Shown: positions 34,317 to 41,007 of the stretch, in pieces
Position numbering within the stretch: the first letter of the stretch is position 1
Layout of the letters: each line of letters starts with the position of its first letter
NCBI GenBank assembly: GCA_022800755.1
Contig: JAAWQX010000007.1
Location: forward strand, 1 to 64,000
Reading direction: 5' to 3'
DNA from: Oscillospiraceae bacterium
GTDB lineage: Bacteria > Bacillota > Clostridia > Oscillospirales > Oscillospiraceae
DNA: 64,000 nucleotides
Position numbers and translations under genes: made by a program
Notes under the pieces: model-generated
What the model was told of the DNA's origin: nothing
Seen by the model: only the letters and a program-made list of their open reading frames with translations
Databases searched by the model: none

Positions 34317-35030
34317 TTACAGTTCCGTGGTCAGATAACGCACTTCTTCCGCGGTCAGATAACGCCATTTTCCACTGGGCAGGTCTCCTAATTCCAGCGC
34401 CCCTTCGGATACCCGCGCCAGGCGCTGCAGCTTCAATCCGCACTGGGCGCACATTTTTCGCACCTGACGGTTCCTGCCCTCTCCGATGGTCACGGAAAGC
34501 TGTCCCCGCCCACCGCCCTGGCGGATCAGCTGCACGTCCAGCGCTTTGATCATGCAGCCGTCAATGTCCATTTCCCTGCCCATCGCCCGGACCGCGCCCC
34601 GGAGGTCTTCCCCTACCACGTCTACTATGTAGGTCTTCGCCACCTGATGGGATGGGTGCATCAGCCGGTTGGCGGTCTCTCCGTCATCGGTCATGATGAG
34701 CAGGCCCTCGGAATACATGTCCAGCCGCCCCACGGGATACAGCCGTTTTCCCGGCAAGCGCACCAGTTCCGCCACGGTGGGCCGGCCCTGGTCATCGTGC
34801 ATGGTGGTCACATAGCCCTTGGGCTTATTGAGCATTACGTAAGTATGGCTTTTCTTTCCCGGCAGACGCTCGCCATCCACCAAAATAAGGTCTGTCTCCG
34901 CGTCCGCCGACTGTCCGGTCTGGGCTTTCACGCCGTTCACCGTCACCCGGCCCTGGGCAATCAATTCCTCCGCCGCCCGGCGGGAACACAGTCCCGCCCC
35001 GGCGATGATTTTTTGCAATCGTTCCCGCAT
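34317..35030 (-). CDS. rluB: 23S rRNA pseudouridine synthase, RluB type
   Basis: A 237 aa enzyme with an N-terminal S4 RNA-binding domain (RLQKIIAGAGLCSRRAAEELI) and an RsuA/RluB-type catalytic domain: the catalytic Asp is in GRLDMYSEGLLIMTDDG near residue 102, and GRNRQVRKMC and LARVSEGALELGDLPSG follow. It is last in the M50-scpA-scpB-DUF2953-gerW-dac-rluB run, the gene order scpAB-spore genes-rluB common in Firmicutes. Confidence 0.93.
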   Translation of the reverse strand: MRERLQKIIAGAGLCSRRAAEELIAQGRVTVNGVKAQTGQSADAETDLILVDGERLPGKKSHTYVMLNKPKGYVTTMHDDQGRPTVAELVRLPGKRLYPVGRLDMYSEGLLIMTDDGETANRLMHPSHQVAKTYIVDVVGEDLRGAVRAMGREMDIDGCMIKALDVQLIRQGGGRGQLSVTIGEGRNRQVRKMCAQCGLKLQRLARVSEGALELGDLPSGKWRYLTAEEVRYLTTEL

Positions 35031-35044
35031 CTTTGTTTATCCTC

Positions 35045-36160
35045 TCATTGGATCAATTCATACACGCCCAGTCCCCGCAGCCATTGCAGAAAGCTCCGCT
35101 TCGCCGCCGTTGGCACGGCAATATCACTACAGTAAACGTAATCCGTCTCTCCCTGGGGGACACCGTTCACGCAGACAATCAATTTTCCCGCGCGTTCCCC
35201 CGCCTCATGGCCGGGAAACACGAACCGAGGCAGCTGCACAGAGACACTCACCTGGTCTTCCGGCGCAGTCAATACCCGCACTTCCTCCCGAGGCCGCACG
35301 GTCACAGTGCCGCCCGCGTCGGAGATCAGTGGCAAGCTCACCGTGTCCTCCGGCCCGACGGCAGGCATATAGCGGTACTCCCGGTACGCCCAGTCATACA
35401 GCGCCATGTGGTCATCCCAATCGTCCGGGGCATGGAGCGTCACGCAGATCAGCCGCGCCCCGTCCCGCTCACAGCAGGACACCAATGTCCGCCCCGCCGC
35501 TTTGGTAAAGCCGGTCTTAACACCCAGCACACCGTCGCACATCGTCAGCAGTTTATTGTGGTTTACATAAGTTAGTCCTTTGATGGTCACGGCATGGGTC
35601 CCAACGATTTTCGCAAAAGATTCATTTTCCATCGCGTGTGCTGCCAGCGTTGCCATATCCCGGGCAGTGGAGTAGTGGGTCTCTCCGTCCAGCCCGTGTG
35701 GATTTTCAAAGGAAGAACCGCTCATTCCCAAGGCTTCGGCCTTCTCGTTCATCAGTTCGGCAAACGACGGGATATCCCCCGCCACATGGCAGGCCACCGC
35801 CGTGGCTGCGTCATTGCCCGAGGCCAGCATCATGCCGTAGAGAAGTTCTTCCAGCGTGTAGGTCTCCCCCGACTTGAGATACATGGATGAGCCTTCCACC
35901 GCCGCCCATTCCGGCTTGATCGTGACAGCTTCTTCCGGCGCACAGTTCTCCAGCGCCACCAGTGCCGTCATGATCTTAGTGGTAGATGCAATGAGCATCC
36001 GCTGATCGGCGTTCTTTTCATAGAGGACCCGCCCGCTGTCTGCGTGGATCACAATGGAGCACTCCGCGGATACCGCCGGCGCTGTTTCCACCGCCAAAAC
36101 TGGCATGGATACTGTGTACAGCACTGCCGCTGTTAAGAACACATGTACAAGTTTTTTCAA
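35045..36160 (-). CDS. D-alanyl-D-alanine carboxypeptidase (PBP5/DacF type)
   Basis: Trims peptidoglycan stem peptides outside the membrane. I start it at TTG 36160, six bases after AGGGTGGTG, which yields a clean signal peptide (KKLVHVFLTAAVLYTVSMPVLA); the TTG at 36181 would place the ribosome binding site inside the gene. The 371 aa protein has the S-x-x-K motif STTK at 59-62, SGN in LASGNDAA and KTG in GVKTGFTKAAG, and a C-terminal PBP5-like domain. Its place next to gerW and scpAB matches the sporulation-linked dacF locus of Bacillus. Confidence 0.92.
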   Translation of the reverse strand: MKKLVHVFLTAAVLYTVSMPVLAVETAPAVSAECSIVIHADSGRVLYEKNADQRMLIASTTKIMTALVALENCAPEEAVTIKPEWAAVEGSSMYLKSGETYTLEELLYGMMLASGNDAATAVACHVAGDIPSFAELMNEKAEALGMSGSSFENPHGLDGETHYSTARDMATLAAHAMENESFAKIVGTHAVTIKGLTYVNHNKLLTMCDGVLGVKTGFTKAAGRTLVSCCERDGARLICVTLHAPDDWDDHMALYDWAYREYRYMPAVGPEDTVSLPLISDAGGTVTVRPREEVRVLTAPEDQVSVSVQLPRFVFPGHEAGERAGKLIVCVNGVPQGETDYVYCSDIAVPTAAKRSFLQWLRGLGVYELIQ

Positions 36161-36220
36161 TAAAAGCACCACCCTGAGCAAATTTTGGGCAGTGCTTATT
36201 ATTGTCTGTTTTGAGCCGGA

Positions 36221-36613
36221 TTATGCCTCGTCCGGCTGTTTGTTTTTCACGTTGTTGATGAGGTTTTCCACCCGGTCAAACACTTCCGGGATCATATCCA
36301 GCGCCCGGTCAAGGAAGGTATCCGCCGGCGCCTTGGTGCTCACAAAGCGGACCAGCCCGTCTTTCACCACGAGAAAGCCCAGGGGATACATCTTCACGCC
36401 GCTGCCCACGCCGGCGCCCATGCCGTTATTTCCGTTTTTCAAACCGCCCTCGCCGCCGCCGGTGGCAAGCCCCAGGCTCACCTGAGACACGGGGATCAGC
36501 GTGATGCCGTCGGGGGTGAATACGGGATCGCCGATCACCGTGTTCACGTCCACCATTTCTTTGATCTTGGTCATGGAAATGTTCATGACCTCACCCAAAT
36601 AACTTTTTTCCAT
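36221..36613 (-). CDS. gerW: GerW-family sporulation protein (YtfJ)
   Basis: A 130 aa protein of the GerW/YtfJ family, in Bacillus a forespore-made protein needed for normal germination. Diagnostic are VGDPV-like VIGDPVFTPDGITLIPVS, the glycine-rich stretch GLATGGGEGG and GAGVGSGVKMYPLGFLVV. It follows the DUF2953 gene by three bases, as in the ytfI-ytfJ pair. Good evidence that the organism forms spores or has retained the genes. Confidence 0.93.
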   Translation of the reverse strand: MEKSYLGEVMNISMTKIKEMVDVNTVIGDPVFTPDGITLIPVSQVSLGLATGGGEGGLKNGNNGMGAGVGSGVKMYPLGFLVVKDGLVRFVSTKAPADTFLDRALDMIPEVFDRVENLINNVKNKQPDEA

Positions 36614-36616
36614 CTG

Positions 36617-37237
36617 TCAGACTTCCTTTCCCGCAATGAGCGTGTTCGCCGCTTGTTCCTGTTTGATCCGTTTCCGATGCTTCAATAAAAGCCGCAGGCC
36701 GCCAAAGGCCATGATCAGGCCGAATTTGCACAAATACCAGATGCGGATGGTCACGGACAAATATCCGTCGATCACCAGCGCATTCGCTGAAAAATCCACG
36801 TCCAGCCGCACATCCGAACGCTTCACCCGCGTCAGCCCCAGGGCGTTCACCCCGGCGCTGACGTATCCGTACAGCATGGCCGCGTTATATGGGTCCGCCG
36901 CCCCGGAAATAAAGTACAATCGCAATTTGTGTACCCGGAAACGTAATTTTTTTACGCTGCGTACTACAAGGTCCAGCGCCGCTTTGATCTCATCCCAATT
37001 GAAATCAAAATTCCAGGACTTTTTCAGCGGCGGTTCTTCGCGCTCTGGCGTTTTCTTCTTTTTTCCGATTTTCTTTTCGTGCTCTGCTTTGCCGAACCTC
37101 CCGGGATACAGCCAGATCACCTTCGGCCCGACACGTATCCCCACCATGGCTTGTCCCGCTTGATAACCCGCGTCAACCCCCACCGGCAGCAGCATCAGCA
37201 GCACAAAAATCCCCAGGATCACAGCAAGAATTTTCAT
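36617..37237 (-). CDS. DUF2953 protein (YtfI-like)
   Basis: A 206 aa protein with an N-terminal membrane segment (ILAVILGIFVLLMLLPVGVDAGY) and the DUF2953 core, LRFRVHKLRLYFISGAADPYNAAMLYGY. The C-terminus has another hydrophobic stretch and a basic tail. Its ATG overlaps the scpB stop as ATGA and gerW follows directly; the same pairing with ytfJ in Bacillus suggests a spore role, but the biochemical function is unknown. Confidence 0.85.
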   Translation of the reverse strand: MKILAVILGIFVLLMLLPVGVDAGYQAGQAMVGIRVGPKVIWLYPGRFGKAEHEKKIGKKKKTPEREEPPLKKSWNFDFNWDEIKAALDLVVRSVKKLRFRVHKLRLYFISGAADPYNAAMLYGYVSAGVNALGLTRVKRSDVRLDVDFSANALVIDGYLSVTIRIWYLCKFGLIMAFGGLRLLLKHRKRIKQEQAANTLIAGKEV

Positions 37238-37851
37238 GTTGCTTCCTCTGCCTGAACAGGCGGCTCGTCTGGCGTTAGTTCCAACTGCTCACCGCTTTCA
37301 GACTTCTGCTCAATGGCCGCTTTCAGCGCTTCCGCCCCTTCCTCCGGCACGATCTCCGGCAAAGACGGCAAATCCTCCAACTGCTCAATGTTCATCACCC
37401 GCAAAAACGTATCCGTAGTACGAAACAGCATAGGCCGCCCCGGCACATCCAGGCGTCCGCAGGTCTCGATCAGCCCCCGCTCCGCCAGAACGCTCACGGA
37501 ATAGGAGCTGTCCACGCCCCGCACGTCTTCAATATACGCCCGAGTCACGGGCTGGAAGTACGCCACGATCGCAAGCACCTCCAACGCCGCCTGGCTGAGC
37601 TTCGGCGGTTTGCGATGACGCATCATTTTCACGATCAGATCCGCGTATTCCGGCTGGGAGCAAAGCTGATAGCTGTCCTCCAGCCTGCGCAGGCAGATGC
37701 CTGCTTTGCGTTTCTGATACTCTCTGGAAAGATGTTCACCGCAGTCGATTACATCTTCCCGGTCCAGTCCCAACACTTCGGCCAGCTTATCGATGGTCAC
37801 GGGGTCCCCCGAGGCGAACAGGATCGCCTCCATGGCATGTATCTGATCCAT
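37234..37851 (-). CDS. scpB: Segregation and condensation protein B
   Basis: Partner of ScpA and SMC in the bacterial condensin. I start it at ATG 37851 (205 aa); the 37 upstream codons of the ORF track overlap the end of scpA in another frame. The two winged-helix domains are visible: HAMEAILFASGDPVTIDKLAEVLG and KPPKLSQAALEVLAIVAYFQPVTRAYIEDVRG. The C-terminus is Glu-rich. It follows scpA by 19 bases. Confidence 0.95.
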   Translation of the reverse strand: MDQIHAMEAILFASGDPVTIDKLAEVLGLDREDVIDCGEHLSREYQKRKAGICLRRLEDSYQLCSQPEYADLIVKMMRHRKPPKLSQAALEVLAIVAYFQPVTRAYIEDVRGVDSSYSVSVLAERGLIETCGRLDVPGRPMLFRTTDTFLRVMNIEQLEDLPSLPEIVPEEGAEALKAAIEQKSESGEQLELTPDEPPVQAEEAT

Positions 37852-37870
37852 GTTTTTCGTCCCTTCGTCC

Positions 37871-38686
37871 TTACTCGTCTGATTCCGAGGAAATCGAATC
37901 CACGATCTCTTCCACGTCTCCGCCGGTGAAATGCAGGGTATAGTCCCCCGCCTCTCCGTCAATCAAGATACTGCCCAAACTGCACAGTTCCAATACCGAC
38001 AAAAACGCCGTAATGAGATCGGACTTATCCTCACAATCCTTGAAAATTTCCATCAGCGTCGCGTCGCCTAAGTCCCGCAGGCGCTGCAAAATGCCCCGGC
38101 TTTTCTGCTTGACCGTGCGGATGATCCGCTTTGGCGCGATGGTGCGCAGGATATCCGGCTCCATATTCGGCCGCTCCCGCACCGCCATCAGCAGCAGCGC
38201 GCTGATGAGTTCCTCCGGCTCGTGGGTGTACTCATACGCCGATTTCGGCACCTGGGGCAGAGGCTCCGGGTATTTGGACAAATACCGCCCGCCCAGTTCC
38301 GACATGGCCCCCAGCGCCGGCACCACCGCTTGGATTTGGGACAGCACCGACTTGCACTGCAATTGCTCTAAAGACGCGATAAGCTGTTCCAATTCGGACA
38401 CTTCCCCGTCGTCCAGGTTCAGCAGCATTTTGGTTTTGATGTACAGCAGATGAGACGCCATCTGCACAAATTCGCTGGCGATTTCCAGGTCCATGGCTTC
38501 CATGGTCTCCAGATACGCCAGATATTGGTCCAGGATCTCGGATATGTTAATGTCCCGGATCTCGATCTTATTTTTGGATAGGAGCATCAAAATCAAGCTC
38601 AAGGGACCTTCAAAATCCTGCTCCCCGTTTTTGTCCTTCACGACGCCTTCCAGGCGGAACATAGGATTTTCAACCGTTGTCACCAT
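37871..38686 (-). CDS. scpA: Segregation and condensation protein A
   Basis: Kleisin subunit that bridges SMC heads. ATG 38686 follows GGGAGGG and overlaps the M50 protease end by seven bases. The 271 aa protein shows the N-terminal kleisin pattern DFEGPLSLILMLLSKNKIEIRDINISEI, YLETMEAMDLEIASEFVQMASHLLYIKTKMLL and a C-terminal winged helix (KSDLITAFLSVLELCSLGSILID). The usual DFEGPLDLLL reads DFEGPLSLIL here. Confidence 0.95.
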   Translation of the reverse strand: MVTTVENPMFRLEGVVKDKNGEQDFEGPLSLILMLLSKNKIEIRDINISEILDQYLAYLETMEAMDLEIASEFVQMASHLLYIKTKMLLNLDDGEVSELEQLIASLEQLQCKSVLSQIQAVVPALGAMSELGGRYLSKYPEPLPQVPKSAYEYTHEPEELISALLLMAVRERPNMEPDILRTIAPKRIIRTVKQKSRGILQRLRDLGDATLMEIFKDCEDKSDLITAFLSVLELCSLGSILIDGEAGDYTLHFTGGDVEEIVDSISSESDE

Positions 38687-39357
38687 ACAAGCCCTCCCGT
38701 CCATTCCGCGATGGAAAACAGGCGGTCAAACACAAACTCCGTCACATTGGACAGCGGTTCCCCCAGCACCCCTGTGGCCACCAGGACGATCAAAATGCCC
38801 ATGCCGTACCGCTCATAGCGCAAAAGGGTAAAATACGCCTTGTCGGGGATCACCGAGTACAGCACCTTGGACCCGTCCAAGGGCGAGATGGGGATAATGT
38901 TAAAAATCGCCAGAGCCGTGCTGAGATAAGCGGTCGTCAGCACCAGACGCAGGAAAAACGCCCCCGCCTCCCCCATTTTCAGCAACGGGAAGTACAGCAG
39001 CCCGTATGCCGCCAAAAGCACCACAGTCAGCAGCACATTGGACACCGGCCCCGCCAGCGCCGTAAGCGCCATGCCCTTTTTCGGGTCTTTAAAATTCCGG
39101 GCGTCCACCGGCACGGGCTTCGCCCAGCCGAAATGGCACACCAGCAGCATCACAAGCCCAATGAGGTCCACATGCCGGATGGGGTTCAAGGACAGCCGCC
39201 CGGCGTCTTTCGCCGTGGGGTCGCCCAGCTTGTAAGCCACCAGCCCGTGGCAGGTCTCGTGGATGGTCACGCACACCATGGCCGGGATGATATAAATGAG
39301 GATATCCGTCAAAAAGGACCAGTCCAGCCCCTGCCAGACCGTACGGAATGTGCCCAT
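38680..39357 (-). CDS. Site-2 protease family (M50) membrane metalloprotease
   Basis: A 225 aa polytopic protein of the SpoIVFB/rhomboid-like S2P group with the zinc motif HETCH near residue 33 (TIHETCHGLVAYKLGD) and the second motif PLDGSKVL near 158, so it should be catalytically active within the membrane. Proteins like this next to scpA are frequent in Firmicutes; the substrate is unknown. First gene of the scpAB operon. Confidence 0.9.
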   Translation of the reverse strand: MGTFRTVWQGLDWSFLTDILIYIIPAMVCVTIHETCHGLVAYKLGDPTAKDAGRLSLNPIRHVDLIGLVMLLVCHFGWAKPVPVDARNFKDPKKGMALTALAGPVSNVLLTVVLLAAYGLLYFPLLKMGEAGAFFLRLVLTTAYLSTALAIFNIIPISPLDGSKVLYSVIPDKAYFTLLRYERYGMGILIVLVATGVLGEPLSNVTEFVFDRLFSIAEWTGGLVW

Positions 39358-39392
39358 GGCGCGCCTCGCTTTCTTACATTGGATATTTTTGT

Positions 39393-39421
39393 ATTATACC
39401 AGTTTCGAAAGAAATAGTCAA
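39393..39421 (-). promoter_or_regulatory. Promoter of the M50-scpAB operon
   Basis: Minus strand TTGACT, 17-base spacer, TATAAT, with the start near 39386. Confidence 0.82.
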
Positions 39422-39426
39422 TTTGA

Positions 39427-39455
39427 TTGTGCAACAGAAGAAAACGTGCTATAAT
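39427..39455 (+). promoter_or_regulatory. Promoter of the leader ORF / MBL-fold gene
   Basis: TTGTGC, 17-base spacer, TATAAT. It is divergent from, and almost touching, the M50 promoter. The transcript should start near 39462. Confidence 0.7.
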
Positions 39456-39478
39456 CGCCGCAGAAAGAGGGTGATGGC

Positions 39479-39532
39479 GTGACCACGCTGCCGCGCCTGC
39501 CTGCCAAAAACCGGGCGGCCTCTGCAATGTAA
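39479..39532 (+). CDS. Candidate 17-codon leader peptide
   Basis: GTG at 39479 follows AAAGAGGGTGATGGC and opens a frame encoding MTTLPRLPAKNRAASAM (17 aa) ending in TAA at 39530-39532. It is too short for the ORF track. Its last codons form the 5' arm (39519-39528) of the hairpin that covers the ribosome binding site of the next gene, so a ribosome finishing this peptide would disrupt that hairpin. Whether it is translated is not known; composition (Pro, Ala, Arg) gives no further hint. Confidence 0.45.
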   Translation: MTTLPRLPAKNRAASAM

Positions 39533-39552
39533 AAAATTTTTAATTGCAGAGG
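39519..39552 (+). promoter_or_regulatory. Hairpin sequestering a ribosome binding site
   Basis: CCTCTGCAAT (39519-39528) pairs perfectly with ATTGCAGAGG (39543-39552); the inner A/T tract can extend the pairing. The 3' arm contains the GAGG of the GAGGAG ribosome binding site for ATG 39562. No T-run follows, so this is not a terminator; it looks like translational control. Confidence 0.65.
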
Positions 39553-39561
39553 AGAATACAA

Positions 39562-40377
39562 ATGAATTTACAAAAAGTTCCCACCGTGACAAAACAAACC
39601 TTCCGGGAGATGGAAGACATGTCCCGGTTCACCAGCGCGCTGATTTTTGACGACCTGCTGATCGTCGCGCAAAAGCAGACCAATTGCTTTGTGCTGAACA
39701 CAGCCCGCGGATTGGTGGTGATAGACGCGATCTGGCCATGCCGGGAGGCTTTTGACGCCATCGTGAACGCCGTTCGGGACGTTGGCTGGCCGCCGGATTT
39801 CCGGCATCTGCTCTTGACTCACGGACACGCTGACCATACCGGCTGCGGAAAATATTTCGTGGAGCAATACGGTGTGGAGACCTACCTTTCAGAGACCGAC
39901 GACCGTTTTTGGGCAGAACACCCCATCAAGCCGGACCGCTCCGAGACCTGGAAAGATTACACCATTTCCCACTATATCACGCATGGAGATGTACTGGACT
40001 TCGGAGATAAATGTATCTCCGTATACGCCACGCCTGGGCACACGCCGGGCGAGCTGAGCTATCTCTTCCCCGTCACGGAAAACGGCGTGCGGCATATGGC
40101 CGCGCTTTGGGGCGGGACCACGCCGCCCCATTCTCTGCGTGGCATTACGCAGTATCTGCAGTCGCTGGATATGTTCCAGCAGGAAGCGGAACAGCTTGGC
40201 GCTGATGTGGCGCTGAGCAATCATACCGCAGTAGACTGCGGATTAGAACGCATCGCGTACAGCCGGGCGCGGTTGGCCTATCTGCCCAACGCCTATATCG
40301 TCGGGACAACTGGCATCCGCCGATTTTTGCAGGTATTTCGGACGCTCAGTTATGAAATGCTGGAACAATTAGAATAA
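39562..40377 (+). CDS. Metallo-beta-lactamase-fold hydrolase
   Basis: ATG 39562 follows GAGGAG; 271 aa, no signal peptide. The MBL zinc motif is LLTHGHADHTGCGKYF (H-x-H-x-D-H), then TPGHTPGELSYLF and a late histidine in LSNHTAVDCG. The order and spacing resemble subclass B3-like MBL-fold proteins, including the third-ligand context NH, but the protein lacks an export signal and known clostridial members have varied roles, so lactamase activity is only a possibility. It is preceded by the leader ORF and hairpin and followed by a strong terminator. Confidence 0.85.
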   Translation: MNLQKVPTVTKQTFREMEDMSRFTSALIFDDLLIVAQKQTNCFVLNTARGLVVIDAIWPCREAFDAIVNAVRDVGWPPDFRHLLLTHGHADHTGCGKYFVEQYGVETYLSETDDRFWAEHPIKPDRSETWKDYTISHYITHGDVLDFGDKCISVYATPGHTPGELSYLFPVTENGVRHMAALWGGTTPPHSLRGITQYLQSLDMFQQEAEQLGADVALSNHTAVDCGLERIAYSRARLAYLPNAYIVGTTGIRRFLQVFRTLSYEMLEQLE

Positions 40378-40387
40378 CTCCATTTAT

Positions 40388-40422
40388 AAAGAGCCGTGGG
40401 CAATGCCCACGGCTCTTTTTTA
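40388..40422. terminator. Bidirectional terminator
   Basis: AAAGAGCCGTGGGC / GCCCACGGCTCTTT, 14-bp stem with AAT loop and T run, between the convergent MBL-fold and engB genes. Confidence 0.92.
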
Positions 40423-41007
40423 CAAGTCCTTAAAAATCAAATCCAGCAGTTCGTCCCGGCTGGTCCCCTTTTCCGCTGAGAACAGCAGCACCGGCGTATC
40501 TTCCGGCAACTCCAGCGTCTCACGAATCCGCTGGACGTTCGGTTCCTGCTCGCTTTTTTTCAGCTTATCGCTTTTATTCGCCACCACCAGCATAGGACAG
40601 CCCGTATCCATGAACCACCGGGCCATAGTCACGTCATCCGCCGTGGGCTTGTGCCGGGCATCCACGATCTGCACCCCCAGGGTGATAGCCCCCGGCGTAT
40701 CGAAAAACTGCTCCATCAGCCTGCCCCAGCGGTCCCGCTCGGACTTGGAAACATTCGCGTAGCCATAGCCCGGCAGGTCCACAAAATAGACCGCCTGATC
40801 GATGGAAAAGTAATTGATATGCACGGTTTTCCCCGGCGTATTGCCCACCCGGGCAAAGTTTTTGCGGTTCAAAAGCCGGTTGATGACGGAGGACTTCCCC
40901 ACATTGGATTTGCCGGAAAACACCACCGTGGGCTTGTCCGTGAGAAAATCCTTGGGCGACACGACGCTTTTCAGAAATTCCGCGTTGTGCAGGTTCACTT
41001 CCGTCAC
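40420..41007 (-). CDS. engB: Ribosome biogenesis GTPase YsxC/EngB
   Basis: A 195 aa TrmE-Era-EngA-EngB-type GTPase needed for 50S assembly. G1 GKSNVGKSSVINRLL is at about residue 32, G3 VDLPGYGYANVSK near 78, G4 NKSDKLKK near 143 and G5 FSAEKGTSRDEL near 173. The GTG start overlaps the lon stop as GTGA, the last gene of the tig-clpP-clpX-lon-engB cluster, the order seen in many Firmicutes. Confidence 0.96.
   Translation of the reverse strand: MTEVNLHNAEFLKSVVSPKDFLTDKPTVVFSGKSNVGKSSVINRLLNRKNFARVGNTPGKTVHINYFSIDQAVYFVDLPGYGYANVSKSERDRWGRLMEQFFDTPGAITLGVQIVDARHKPTADDVTMARWFMDTGCPMLVVANKSDKLKKSEQEPNVQRIRETLELPEDTPVLLFSAEKGTSRDELLDLIFKDL

Noticed and set aside
39519-39552. Hairpin before the MBL-fold gene as an intrinsic terminator
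   Set aside because: The A/T run is in the loop, not after the stem, and the 3' arm contains the ribosome binding site, so translational control fits better.
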